A stretch of DNA of 64,000 nt from Argyresthia goedartella (GCA_949825045.1 OX463824.1:32334001-32398000), one strand, 5' to 3'. Counted from the stretch's first letter, positions 32,959-43,920 are shown. The notes: generated from the sequence alone by a model not told the origin. Made by a program: numbers and translations.

Positions 32959-33000
32959 TAAAAAAAAAAATAAAAAAAAAATTAAAAAAAAAAAAAAAAA
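29828..33000 (+). mobile_element. RLE-type non-LTR retrotransposon inside a (TAAA)n array
   Basis: A short 5' UTR (~50 bp), a single intact ORF (29877-32840), a ~75-bp 3' UTR and an A-rich tail (32918-33000) are embedded between two (TAAA)n blocks. The domain order is zinc finger, reverse transcriptase, CCHC and restriction-like endonuclease. That is the plan of the R2/R4/NeSL-type elements, which usually insert at specific sites. The Bombyx element Dong (R4 clade) is known to target TAA repeats. Placement in TAAA repeats suggests similar targeting, but one copy does not prove it. Exact ends are blurred by the A-rich flanks. Confidence 0.85.
29877..32840 (+). CDS. Single-ORF polyprotein: zinc finger, reverse transcriptase, restriction-like endonuclease
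   Basis: 987 aa with no breaks. An N-terminal C2H2 finger uses C8, C11, H23 and H28 and probably binds target DNA. The reverse transcriptase shows PGVRPIGIGECLRRILSKC near 339-357, motif A LVDANNAFNAVN with D408, motif B GVTQGDPLAMP at 460-470 and motif C YADD at 494-497. A Cys-His cluster at C788, C791, H800 and C803/C804 precedes a restriction-like endonuclease core with D848 (RGDLACRG) and D864 (FDIRV), then a Glu/Lys-rich EEEKKRK segment. The protein should nick its target and reverse transcribe its RNA from the nick. I cannot assign the clade precisely. Base composition is more C-rich on the coding strand than in neighbouring LINEs, consistent with a different origin. Confidence 0.92.
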   Translation: MSQADTECPLCPRKFKKNGLQRHMRSAHNDVLNQSASATLKTTTDGQIPMSPLEEAFGSPFLNAIQPKSGIWQRHWDNVCNLHGKLYDLPCGTASRKFVHTLADEIEHLTKSTYPSERVLTFAAVILQRDKNVRKMKDILRLLDRRLKLWADKRFEELITESTKADKSIWNTRNRKQNNNDQETKLFTRLILHGKTREALNWLLTKDTSKVLNPDTEVDPSGKTVSDVLREKHPPPNTQDPALFTLPKDVTKLPPLLEIEITCDHVETVARKLHGGGGPTGCTAENWRDFLLRFGQASAHLREAVAQLTTKLSNETIPWTQIQALMSSRLVALDKCPGVRPIGIGECLRRILSKCMILATGSEVTEACGQSQLCSGLGSGIEGAIHAMTDVFQRDCQPGSNWGMLLVDANNAFNAVNRQLALWQARIYWPHCARFLYNTYNGHAELVFRDSDTRLYSREGVTQGDPLAMPLYALATLPIINKLKTENTVTQCWYADDSSAQGTFQSLRQWWDNLNKTGPAYGYLPQGKKSFLIVSETDKSTAEKTFSGTNVSIVTGSRFLGGYIGTEGDDFVKKNVTEWISIIEKLTTICKNSPQAAYTALTKAAQFKWSFLLRVLKNSEELFEPLTNTLHDKFIPTLIGGEITKLETQLFTLPVHKGGLALSDPFNTPNRAYQISKQGSTILSTALTEIKDINLAEHYNSLRDARKEGNKEKETYENETLESILTKLPSKKKRAIERSIATKMKTKTSTWLSVIPTRKDNFDLSPHEFRDALAIRYHRTPISMPATCDGCGNDNFNVDHALCCKTGGLITRRHNEIRDLFCELCQQAWGNVTKEPVISEGDTGLRGDLACRGVWIAQREALFDIRVIDTDAPSHASRPVAAVLRSAEEEKKRKYCDPCETRHTTFTPLVTSVDGVFAPQMISFTKHLAETLADRWNRTPATIMGWLRARIQTAIIRASSMCIRGTRHRWNRTGLYEDGAAVPHVLN

Positions 33001-33725
<725 letters not shown>

Positions 33726-34340
33726 CTCATTTCAGCCCCATCGCACCCCAACAGGGGATCATGGTATTTCACGTCCACCACGTTGGATTTCAAAATCGTT
33801 ATTGTTTTCGTAATCAGCCACCCAGATAAACCATATAAACGATAGCCAGGTTGATTTTCAGACTTTCTCAACCCATTTCCCCCTATTAGGGGCTGAATTC
33901 TGAAAAAACCGTTTACTCATTTATTTATAGTAGTGATCCTGTGAAGTTTCGAAAAAAAGGCTAACTAGTCTTTTTGCTATACAAATTTTTGACCCCCGTT
34001 TCACCCCCTTAGGGGGTAAATTTCAAAATTGCCAAATTTGGAAACCCAACGATTTGGGATGTGCATTGAATTTGTATACTCAACTTCATCCCCCTTTCAC
34101 CCCTTCGGGGGTAGAATTTTCCGTAACGCTGAGATATGTGTTAATTAATTTTTTATCGTCATCCTAAACACAACATTTTAGAATCATAATTTCAAAACTG
34201 AGGGAATTTCATACAAACTTTCACCGCTTATTTTACTTCCTTCAAATTTCAAGTCTCTAGGACCAGCAGTATAGGCTGGGCATTGATATATCAGTCAGTC
34301 AGTCAGTCAGAACTTTGAATTATATATATACAGATAAATT
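33726..34340 (+). repeat. TCAGTCAGTCAG-type dispersed element, longer copy
   Basis: Non-coding block with several CACCCC(C)TT..GGGG phrases (about 33880, 34010, 34100). It ends with CTAGGACCAGCAGTATAGGC, TTGATATATCAGTCAGTCAG and a TATATATATACAGAT end, like the copies at 27941 and 52620. Confidence 0.6.
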
Positions 34341-34723
34341 TTTACTTTTTAGTTCGATTACCTATAAAAGCGTGTTTTTTAACTATAATTTATTATTAAC
34401 TCGAAAGGTGAGGCTTAGTCATTTGTTCGATAAACTCTACCCTATTTTTAACAGCCACAGCCTTATAGCCGTTTTCACCAGCAATCCCTATCTTGCAGGG
34501 GACACTCAGCACTTTTTAGGGGCTTCCAAGCAATTGTTTCGGTTTCACTAATGTTTAACTGAGACCTACGGTCGGTTCCTCTAAGTTAACACGTTAAATG
34601 CGACACCTTTTTTGTTCTCGTTATACATGGTTACACAAGTGGGTTTCTTTATAGGTTCATTTGTATATTTGTTATTTTTTCCGATGTTAACCACAGTCGC
34701 CGAGTGTCCTGGACAGGAAGTTA
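34341..34723. other. Spacer, nothing recognised
   Basis: AT-rich; no coding or repeat signal that I can support. Confidence 0.4.
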
Positions 34724-35662
34724 TCATGGTGACTGGTCTTTTGTCTCAATGTTTGCTTCTGTATCAATATCTATCCATTCTCCTTGTGTTTCTGTTTGAT
34801 TTCTTAATGGTATGTTTTGATTTTGTCTGTTGACATGATTAGGATTATTATCAGTTTCAGATTCATCGCTGGAAGTTGAATCGAACGAATCATTCGAAGA
34901 ACTTGAAGGAGAATAGTCGGTATCTGCGTCATCATCGCTATAATCCTTGAGTGTATTTAGTATTGTATTCAGAATAACAGAATCCACTTTTCGGCTTTTT
35001 TTTTCCACCATTTCAGAAACTAAAGAGACATCCGGTTGGGGTTCGACCTCCACTATAGACTTCGTTGATTGTTCTTTTAAATTTTCATTGTTGCTAATAT
35101 TGCAATCTTCTCTAGCATAAATACTAAGGTCAAACATAGAATTATTGCTGCCATCACATGGTATAGTTGTTGTAGTCGATCTTTTTGCAAAATCCATACT
35201 CCCTTCACTAGGACAAATGTGTCTCTCAAGTCGACTACTGGTTGACAGCGTCGGGTTATCATACACAGACCGTAACCTCTTAGGAGTGCGAAGAAATTTC
35301 TCAATATAATTCTCAGCTATCGACTCCTCAAGTGGCGGTACTAGGCTAGATGCAGGTATATCACTGAGGGACCCGCAGCGGCTCGTTAGTCCAACGTGAT
35401 TGTCTAATTTTGCATTTTCCAAAATAGCGAAACTTTTACCGGTACTAGGACTGCAGTAGGAAGGGTCGAGTTGATTTTCCAAAGCATCAGGAACATGAAC
35501 AGGGAGACTAGCAGCCTTTATTACCTTGTTTAACAAGATTGTAACTTTTTTTGCAGGCTGTAACGTTGAAGTAGAATCTGCATTTCGGTTTTCTTCCAAA
35601 ACTCGATCTAAAATGTAGGATCGTTTCATATTGATGTCGGAAGAAACTATCACACAACGCAC
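34724..35662 (-). CDS. Unrecognised acidic, Ser-rich protein
   Basis: A 312-aa uninterrupted minus-strand frame, or 301 aa from the second Met (MKRSYILDRVLEENRN at 35629). Its length in AT-rich DNA makes chance unlikely. There is no signal peptide or membrane segment. The first half is mixed, with basic KKVTILLNKVIKAA and KRLRSVYD segments. The last ~100 residues are strongly acidic and Ser/Asp-rich (DYSDDDADTDYSPSSSSND, then SSDESETDNN), typical of intrinsically disordered nuclear proteins. Acidic N-terminal regions like this also occur in transposon-encoded proteins, and the surroundings are full of transposons, so it may be a transposon remnant. No function is assigned. Confidence 0.5.
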   Translation of the reverse strand: MRCVIVSSDINMKRSYILDRVLEENRNADSTSTLQPAKKVTILLNKVIKAASLPVHVPDALENQLDPSYCSPSTGKSFAILENAKLDNHVGLTSRCGSLSDIPASSLVPPLEESIAENYIEKFLRTPKRLRSVYDNPTLSTSSRLERHICPSEGSMDFAKRSTTTTIPCDGSNNSMFDLSIYAREDCNISNNENLKEQSTKSIVEVEPQPDVSLVSEMVEKKSRKVDSVILNTILNTLKDYSDDDADTDYSPSSSSNDSFDSTSSDESETDNNPNHVNRQNQNIPLRNQTETQGEWIDIDTEANIETKDQSP

Positions 35663-36790
35663 AACTTGTCACAACTAATTATCACACGGCACTGCACTAT
35701 TTTCTATTCGCAAAAACAAATGGCGGTACGTATCATTACTAATACGTATAGCACTGAAGTAAGACTATAAAAGCTGATACATATAGCACTTAAGTGAAAT
35801 TATTATGATGCAGTGCGTTAGTATTAAAAATGATTCGTACTTTTAAAACAGTATTTTTAAGTAGTACTTGATGAAACATGCCCAAATATATGCTTGTCTC
35901 TTTCTGGTCTTAAAATTTGTGGTTTTTATGGCTCCCGCAAGTTGGGACAGACAGAGATTATCGTTGCCGCACCGACGCAAACTACGCGATCGCTTATTTT
36001 TGATACGTATAGCATTTCACGTGTTAAGGAGGCCGAATATCGAGCCCCTAGCACTAAGTCAGGTTTCTTAGCTGTCAAAAAGTGTTCAACTTGTTTATTT
36101 CGTCGTAAAATGGAAAAAAATATTGATGACTTTGAAGCTCTTGAAAACATCAATCAATCAAATCCTAAAAAACCCAAATCTTACTAGGCAGCCCTGAATT
36201 TTCCGAGATATTTTCGAGATATTTTTCGCAATTGTTTACGAAAATACTTATTAGGACATTATTTCGCACTACAAGAAAGTATAACACTTAGACCGAATAG
36301 AGCCTGCAACTAACTGGAGAAGCTCAGAAAACAACATATATTCGCGCGGAAAATAAAAACACCTGATATATTTTTTACAGTTTTTTTTACTGATGATAAT
36401 GGCAATGATAAATATCCATACAGGAATCGGTTTTCGTGTATTTTTACTAAATGAATATGTATTGCTTGCTTCATCAATATAGAATGGGTAAAAAAGCATC
36501 AGAAGTAGCTAAATTGTCGCTGAAAATTACGAAAATCACATAACAATGTGTTTAACGGTTAATTTCCCCGAATTTCAACACTAGACCATAGACAAACCGC
36601 CGGTGAAAACGAATTTAAGTTACGGGATGGACTTAGAGTCGACAACCAGGAGTTCCCTAGTTAGGTGAGATGGGTCATGATTGGTGAAAACGGGCATTAG
36701 TGTGGGTTGAGTTAGGACACATAAATGATGATATGGCGCATTATCAATCCATCACAGTAAGTGAGGGTTCACGCAGATTTCGCAGTGAAT
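35663..36790. other. Spacer, no confident gene
   Basis: Contains a short repeated phrase (ATACGTATAGCAC / ATACATATAGCAC at about 35745 and 35778, related at 36003). A 97-aa plus-strand frame at 35894-36187 has one CX2C but no recognisable domain. Confidence 0.4.
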
Positions 36791-36799
36791 TTGCAAGAA

Positions 36800-37440
36800 T
36801 ACATATTTTTAATTACTATTGTTCATCTCTTCGTGGTAGCCCCCACTTTTTGTATTTGATTTGAAAACGAGAAGGGTATTCTCTTCAAAAACCTTCTTGC
36901 TCACTTCCATCTGCATGAACAATGATCTACCTGTTCCCTTCCCAAACTGGTTCCAAATCACCATCAACTTCAGAAGCTTGCCAACATTTGCCAGTTGGGT
37001 AAGACGAGTGTAAGTAGATTTCATAATAATAAACAACAGGCTCTTTTCCTCCACGCTCATTTTCCTTAATTGTATGTAGGCTGCTCCACGTCACAACGTC
37101 ATTATGTCCATACAGCTCCGTCCTATTCGTTTTGTTTATTTTTTAACTAAATCCTATTTTTTGGAGCAATTTTCGAAGAGTTAAACGTTTTGCTTGGAAA
37201 TTAATGTCTTCCCTAAGAACTTTCAGTAACTTCAGCAACGTCGGAATTTCTTTTCTTACTGAATAAAATTCACGTATCTTTCTTCTTATAACACTGTTTT
37301 CTTTTCACTTTTCTTACCAGGGGTAGAGATTTTAAAAGTGATTTCTTCAGCCTGTTTCTCTTCATTGGTTAGTTTGTAGACAAATCGTTCGAAAACACCT
37401 GTAAAAAACCGGACATATTTGTTTGTATGTTTTATGAAAT
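36800..37440 (-). pseudogene. Degenerate DDE transposase (IS630/Tc1-like superfamily)
   Basis: Minus-strand remnants in several frames follow the order of a transposase family that is very common in Lepidoptera. Pieces are an N-terminal FERFVYKLTNEEKQAEEITF (about 37410), the helix-turn-helix-like REFYSVRKEIPTLLKLLKVL (about 37260), the catalytic-strand region VVYYYEIYLHSS (about 37035), then IIVHADGS (about 36910) and VFKSNTKSGGYHEEMN (about 36830). Intact relatives have Asp in the strand before ETY/EIY; here it reads Tyr-Tyr-Tyr-Glu, so the first catalytic Asp is lost. Multiple frameshifts confirm it is dead. The family assignment is from memory of conserved words and needs a search. Confidence 0.55.
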
Positions 37441-38505
37441 ACTATAACATAAATACCGCAATAAAAAAATATGATGATATTACTTAAGTAACTACTTTCA
37501 GATTGTTTTCGATAAATTAGGATAATTACAAATAAATACACCAAAAATATGAATTTTTAAATTTCAATAGAATCACCACCAAGCAAATTTCCATATCTGG
37601 CAGTACTGACTTGTCGCATCAGCAAAGCGTTCATTCAACTTTTTGCAGCTTGAAGGCGTTTCTCTTCTCTCATAAAAGGTAAAACGTTTAAAATAAATAG
37701 CCTTCACTTTTGAGAGGTTTCAGCATTTTATTTTATTTTTTCACAATGAAATCGAACAAGAAATACTAAACCACTCACAATAGACAGAAACTGATGTTTT
37801 CGAAATGGTGGATGAGGGGCCTTAGCTAATTTTGCCCCCCTGAATCGTAAAGTGGATCAAATTTCACTCGAAATACTTGGTCCTACTCGCACTTTGCCGT
37901 TTATTAACTTTTTTCGCAGCCATCTTGGTATCACAATTCTTGAAGTTGTGCCAAACTACCAGAAAATCATGAATGTTGTTTTATGATCTGCTGCTCTTGG
38001 TATGATAGGGACTTATTCCCTATAGGTATTTCTTTCAAGAATTCCACCGAGTATGTGTGCCTGTTATTGAATGAATGTTTGTTTTTATTATGGTGCCAAT
38101 AACAATATTTATCTTTGTGACCCCGCATATTTTTTCCAATAAACTATTACATAACAACAATATTTCTTATCAGGTACCCAATCGCACTTTGAGATAGGTA
38201 TCTATCATACAGCTCGTATACAGTTATTAATATCATATCTCATTCTCACCCGCTGTTTTGACGCATGTTAAAAAGAGACAGAGCAATTATAACTTAACTC
38301 CTCATAAATAAAAATACCCCTCATGAAATGAAATGAAATATGTAGTAATCGAAGAATACAAAATGTTTATACGTAATAATCAGTTTAAATTGACCACAGG
38401 AGTAAACGGTCTTGTACACCGAATATACATATATATCTTTGCATCAAATTCTGGTGGCTGTTCCTACTCCATTTCTTTGTTCGTTTCATTCCATAAAAAA
38501 ATACT
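37441..38505. other. Spacer upstream of the dioxygenase gene
   Basis: AT-rich, with no coding region. It should contain the promoter of the gene starting at 38506, but no specific core element is clear enough to call. Confidence 0.4.
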
Positions 38506-41134
38506 ATGGTTCGACTAACGACAGACCAGAAACAATTCTACAAAGACAACGGCTATATCGTGCTAAAAGGGATCCTGTCTGATAATGAACTGGATCTCAT
38601 CTGTCGGGAGTATGATCTGCTGTTCCACCGTAAGAACCAGGAGAAGATGGAGAGCTCTTGGATGGGCAGTGATGATGACGACCGGAGACATACTGGAGAT
38701 AGCACGGTAATTCTATTATTTATTTTATCCACACACATATCATTAACCCTACAGGGTTACATGCATGATGCGTTCAAAAAGCGCAAATTGCGACAAGCTG
38801 AAAGATTAACTGTTTTGTTACAACACATAATAACACCGAATTTGATGTTCTTATTACATTGAAATTTCGAAGATCTCTGAAAAACAAAGCAATTTTATTT
38901 GATCAGTCGAGTTGGCGTTATATTCGAAATTAAATGTAAATGACGCAATGCTGGTCGTAACATGCGGTTCCTGAATACCTCAAAGAGAGGTTTTAATATG
39001 TTTGTAGATAACGCAGTGTACAATTAGGCATTATAAAAGACCGTCGCTTGAACTACTATTATCATACAAAAACTCAATATTCGAAGTATTTCAAAGTTCT
39101 AGCAATGAGTTACTTGTCACTGACGTTCCTTTTTAACAAAAATTGACAACCTCATATTTGGCTGACCATGACTGTTGCGTCAACATGTACACCTACAGCT
39201 CTAACAAGAAGATGATGATAAGTTTATCTAATGGCTGCTCACAACGACGCAAGCGATCATTCTCCAAACTTCGTACACTTTATGTGTACTGGCGAACCCA
39301 ACATATGTCGTTGTCTATCAAAAGTTACCAACACGATCTATTGGAAGAGGGATGAACTGAACATAGTATTTTTTTTTATTTCATTGATATGTATATATTA
39401 TTATTATTGTAGCTTTTTCGGCTGTTCCCTTTGCGTTTTTTTATTTTTTCTCTCCGTAAGAACCTTCCTAAGACTAACGCAAAGTTTAAAAACGGTCATA
39501 CACATTTGTCTAGCCGTTTGCGAATTACGCGCTTACCAATACATATAGCTTCAAAGATTGAATTTTGATTGGAGTTCCTTAGTTTCTGGGAAATAGGTGT
39601 GATTAAAATAGTTCATTATACTTCCAGGTGAAAGGCATCCACCACCTGCAGTACCATCACGCAGTGTTCGGCAAACTCCTCTACAACGACTCTCTGCTGG
39701 ATGCCCTCGAGGATGTGATGGGCACCGGGAACATTGCACTGCATCACACCAAGGCACATCTGAAGCCGCCTAAGAAAGGGGCCGCTTACCCCATGCACCA
39801 GGTAAGGGTTTGGTTAGACAGATTATTATGATGATGATAATGTTTTCAAAGCCGAAAATGGCGATTTGAAAAGTTAATCCTGATTGTAAGAAGAGTTAGA
39901 TCTCTGATGCTGATGTGTCCGAATAAAACTGACGTAGGAAATGATGGGTCAAACAGTAGCAGAACGTTTAGTTTTTCGATATTTTCTTTTTATTTTATTA
40001 CAAAGATATAATCTGCACAATCCTACGAATTGAGCGTATGAATTGGCGGTCAGTCAATTGGGGAGGCATGTGTCCAGCGGTGGATAAGAACATGCTGAAG
40101 AAGAAGAAGAGAAAGGAGAATCCGCACAAAACATTGCGATGCCATGGTAATATAATTCAAAACCTATAATGGGATTTTGGATACCCAGGGTACCCAAAGT
40201 CAATCATGCGGATAATAGGACAGCCACATTCCGTGAAACACAAGATGCAGAGGTATCTGTGACAAGAACTCATCGCCCATGAATTCCTTGCTCGACATAT
40301 CGGGATATTTACCACGAATCGGAGCATTTTAAATATATTAACATAGCCTCAGGCGTCACGCTTTATTCCATGGGAGGTGGCAGAGGAACAATTGTGCCCA
40401 CATTTATCCAGTACATTCTGCTTGTTTACTTAGACCAGTTGTTTGTTCCCCAGGACTACCATTACTTCCCCTACAAGAACAACTCGATGGTGGCAGCGTT
40501 CATTCACCTGGACGCGGCCAGCCCTGAGAACGGGGGCCTCTGTGTGTATCCAGGGTCCCACAAGCTGGGGCCCCAGGAGGATGTGGGGGCCAGAGAGGGG
40601 AACTTCCATTACGTCGATCAGGTAACTAACTAACAGCTTTTGACTCCCTGTTACCGGGTGTTTGGATCAATTGAACTCCATATTAATACTGGTTCGACTC
40701 TCAGAGGGCATATAAATTCGTGCCTGTTTCCAGATGGGGTGGCAGACCCACAGTAAAATATTCAGAAATCTCACCTTGTCTTGTTATTCGGCAGATTGAC
40801 AGTCTAACCACGCCGTCCCAAAGGTTATTATTATTTATTATTATTAAAGAAATCATACTAGAAACTTGCCTCTCCATCTTTCCAGAATAAGTTCCCCCTC
40901 TCAGGCGCCACCCCCCTTTTGGCGTCCCGAGGCGATATCGTGATCTTCTCATACCTGCTGGTGCACGGTAGCCCGGTCAACGCCTCCCCATGCAGCCGAC
41001 GCATGCTGCTGCTGCAGCTGGCTGACGCTGCCGACTCCGCGTTAGGGCAGCAGCAAGTCAGACCGGGGCAGGGCTGGCTGCTGAGAGGCGTCAATGTGCA
41101 GCGGGATGCGACCATTTCTAAGCGGTTTGAGTGA
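38506..41134 (+). CDS. Phytanoyl-CoA dioxygenase family protein (Fe(II)/2-oxoglutarate oxygenase), 4 exons
   Basis: Exons are 38506-38706, 39628-39801, 40454-40621 and 40886-41134. All introns are GT..AG and in phase 0, giving 263 aa. The start MVRLTTDQKQFYKDNGYIVL is typical of the PhyH family. The iron-binding HxD motif is H124-Q125-D126, and the exon 2/exon 3 junction falls exactly between Gln and Asp. The distal iron ligand is H208 (LLVHGSPVNAS). The 2-oxoglutarate-binding Arg is probably R219, 11 residues later, matching the family spacing. The fold residues DYHYFPY and GGLCVYPGSH are present. The family hydroxylates small molecules or lipids using oxygen and 2-oxoglutarate; the substrate is unknown. 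No peroxisomal signal is evident (C-terminal RFE). Exons are markedly GC-richer than the surroundings. This is the only clear host gene. A decayed copy of exon 4 lies 650 bp downstream. Confidence 0.9.
38930..39010 (+). repeat. Dispersed repeat in intron 1
   Basis: AATGCTGGTCGTAACATGCG, GAGAGGTTTTAATATG and GTAGATAACG resemble the block at 56900-56970 (AATGCTGATCGTAACGTGCG, GAGGGTTTATGATACG, GTAGATAA). Both are probably fragments of one non-autonomous element. Confidence 0.5.
40040..40115 (+). repeat. Lepidopteran-type dispersed repeat in intron 2
   Basis: GGGGAGGCATGTGTCCAGCG followed by GTGGATAAGAACATGCTGAA and AAG repeats. It resembles a repeat ending often seen in lepidopteran introns. 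A further copy of the GGCTAGCCCATCGC family is at 40344-40400. Confidence 0.5.
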
Positions 41135-41388
41135 TGGCTGATGACGCTGCTTGAACCATCTGTCTGGCTAGATTACAAGAAGCCTGTGATGATGAGTGAT
41201 GTGTTTATGTGGTATGACTGTGAAATTAATATAAAAGTGCAGGTGTTTGCCATTGATTTGTTTTATTCATAAACAAACATGTATTTTCCAGATGGCAGAT
41301 GCACAGATGGCAGATGCACAGGTGGCAGATGCACAGTTGTGGCCATTTTGTCAATTATCCAAAACTCAAAGTGACCCCTGGCTAGCCC

Positions 41389-41530
41389 ATGTGAAAAGCG
41401 TCACGCCCTTTTCACATAGAGTGACAGAGGCACCAATGCGCCCATGTTTAGCCAGTTATTCAAAACAGACGGGGCTAGCCCATCGCTGCAAATATACTAA
41501 CAACCTCACGCGTCACGGCTTTTCCCACAC
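41389..41530 (+). repeat. GGCTAGCCCATCGC-family dispersed repeats
   Basis: GCGTCACGCCCTTTTCACAT through GGGGCTAGCCCATCGCTGC, then a second partial start (CGTCACGGCTTTTCCCACAC) near 41512. It follows a triplicated 12-bp phrase (CAGATGGCAGATGCA, 41290-41333). Confidence 0.6.
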
Positions 41531-41781
41531 GGACTTGGACACTGCGCAGACAAAACGCATCTTCTATATTATACCATATATAATATAGCCATACCAACCA
41601 TACAAACCTATCAAAAACTCGTAGTATCGTCTCGTAGGCCTTGTACCACCATAGTTAACGATACCAGTTTTGCGATGGGTTTGTATGATAAGCGACAGAA
41701 TTAGCTATATAAATGCTGGGTTTTGGTGAAGGTCCTCTTTTGTGTGAAATACCTTCATTGCCAGGTTGTTTACAAGATAGT

Positions 41782-41916
41782 AGCCGTCGCATATTGCTGC
41801 AGCCGGCTGATGCTGCAGACTCCACAGTGGGGCAGCAGCAGGTAAGACAGGGGCAGGACTAGCTTTGATAGGCGTCTATATGGGGAGATGCGAGCATTTC
41901 TAAGCAGTTTGAATAA
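41782..41916 (+). pseudogene. Decayed duplicate of dioxygenase exon 4 (3' half)
   Basis: AGCCGTCGCATATTGCTGCA through AGCATTTCTAAGCAGTTTGA plus TAA aligns along its length with exon 4 from about 41000 to 41134, including the final ISKxFE-stop. It has small deletions, an in-frame stop (GGACTAGC) and many substitutions, so it cannot be a working exon. It is about 650 bp downstream in the same orientation. This points to a tandem duplication of the gene's end, or of a whole gene whose other exons have been lost. Confidence 0.85.
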
Positions 41917-41929
41917 TATGGTTTTGTAA

Positions 41930-42990
41930 TAAATAAAATCCTATTAATAATAATATCCCTATCGCCTTTACTCGAAGCCAAGTTTGTGGTAAACTTATAA
42001 AACAATATTGCCCCATCATCAGCTGTCAGGAAGCCACTATTGAATATTCAAATTAGCATAATACAAGATGACTTTAAAACTTCTCGCTATAACAAAAGAG
42101 CGTACTCTAAGATAGAAGTACAAAATACATGTTATGTTACTTTCGTCTGCTTTCATAGTAAAATACTAAGTAAGCGCCGTCTAAGTATTCCTACTAGTCC
42201 CGAATAGTGTTGTCGTATTTATCGCGCGCGCAGTGTTCATAACATCGCACCGCGATTGCGCTTTGTGTCTTTCCGCCGCCGTGACCGGCTCGACATAACC
42301 TACTTGCGCGGCAACTTTTCGAAAATAATACCTGTCTACCTACTAAAGACTACGTTGATTTACATGAACAAGTTACAAACCTAACTACCAGCGACCTAAC
42401 TATCTACATAGTCAACATTTCAAACAAGACAAATTTATTTTCGACCCGCCAACGACTCCTCTTATGGTGAACACACACTTATCAGAAGCGGCACGCACCG
42501 GACGCACCGTTTGGACGAAACTTTGTACAGGGGTTCCTTATATAGCATAGGGTAACACTACGAAGGGATTTGCCGACATTCAGTTAGTATAAAAATAAAA
42601 AACAACTTGACTTATGAAGCTGAATTTTTGCAGGTAAATAGGTTATTGGTGCGTGACGTCAGTTTACAAGAATTTTCAAATTTAGGAATGGCGGGGTGAA
42701 CTTTTCGTGAAAATAATGAAATAAGTACTTGACCTATGAATCTAAATAAAGATTTATATTATATGCGGCATTTGTTTCGCATCCTAGAAAGGACAATGAA
42801 TGAAGAAAGACATGAAATTGCGAATGAATTTATATCGTACGCAAAGTTGATCTGAACAGATCAAGAGTTAGCAAAACAAGAGAGTAGAGAAATAAAAATA
42901 TTAGAGTTAATGCGGAGTCTTAGGGGAGTGAAAGTTGTATATAGAAAAGAGCTGAAAGACTCGCCAAGGTATCGATTCAATAGCGAAGAG
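41930..42990. other. Spacer
   Basis: No gene recognised. An inverse fragment of the TCAGTCAG-type repeat (GAAACTTTGTACAGGGGTTC) lies at 42515-42545. Confidence 0.4.
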
Positions 42991-42992
42991 AA

Positions 42993-43920
42993 TTAAGTTG
43001 CGAGTAGACGGGCACGCTCTGCAGGGTCAGTTGCCGCGTTTAGCAGACTCTCGCGCCTTTGAAGGGAGAGCGGCTGGTCCCACAATCTTTGGGAGTTTAT
43101 GTTGAGCGGGAAATTTGGTCCCGGACAGGCTTGCGTCCAAGCATTCCTGGCATCAGCCAGGCACGTTACCTCGACATCACCAAGTGATGGGTTCATTATT
43201 TTGCCGTAGTGGCCACGTATACCATGTGCTGAGGACAAGAATGCTGGGAGTGCAACATCTGATACTTTTCGGATCCCCAGGCCACCATGCCTTATAGGCA
43301 GCGACGCCTGCGTTAAGCTGTGGTCGTAAAAAGTGCAGTTCAGGATGTCTGTCACGGTTTTCTATATTAGCAGGACTAAGGATGAAAGTAATGAGGAGTG
43401 CCGTCGAGACCACTGGCAGAGCCGCTCCTGCAGACATCACCGCCGCCAGTACGTCATCGGTCATGCGTATTGGGGTACGGTGAGAAGGAGCGGGGGGTCA
43501 GGGAGGTGAAGTGTGGACGCCGGAGCCGGGTGTTTAGACTCCAGCGCGTGAAGAGTTTGAGGAGAGTCAGGTGCCACCGCATCGCTGGAGAACAATAGGT
43601 TAGCGGCCCCCTTAATTTCGCCAACGCTTAGTTTAATTTCGACGGATTTAATAATGTTGCCGAGTCTAAATGGGCCTAAAGGGTTGGGATTAATTATATG
43701 GGTGGTGTTTTTACAATTGTTTTTTATTTTTCGGGTAAGGGAACCGCCTGCGTGTTTCCCTTTTTCCACGTTTAGCACCCGGTAAGAAAAAGTCAGTAGG
43801 TGTTCCCAGCTCCGTTGGTCATTCTGTAATAATATTTTTCTGATCGTTTTGGACAGAGAGTTGGCCACAGATGTTCTTGCGCCTCGGGGAATTCGTTTTA
43901 CCACGGGGATGTTCTTTTTA
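42993..43920 (-). pseudogene. Retroelement fragment with the reverse transcriptase core deleted
   Basis: The N-terminal piece (43461-43904) encodes VKRIPRGARTSVANSLSKTI, GEIKGAANLLFSSDAVAPDS and HPAPASTLHLPDPP. It passes into TDDVLAAVMSAGAALP in another frame. Instead of the reverse transcriptase palm expected next, the sequence jumps to the downstream region QASLPIRHGGLGIRKVSDVA (about 43290) and ends near NAATDPAERARLLAT at 42993. These words are familiar from a widespread family of invertebrate retroelement polyproteins. The palm motifs and the C-terminal end are missing. The fragment abuts the piggyBac element. Confidence 0.6.

Noticed and set aside
35894..36187. 97-aa plus-strand ORF
   Set aside because: It has no recognisable domain, only one CX2C, and overlaps ORFs on the other strand. 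The evidence is too weak.
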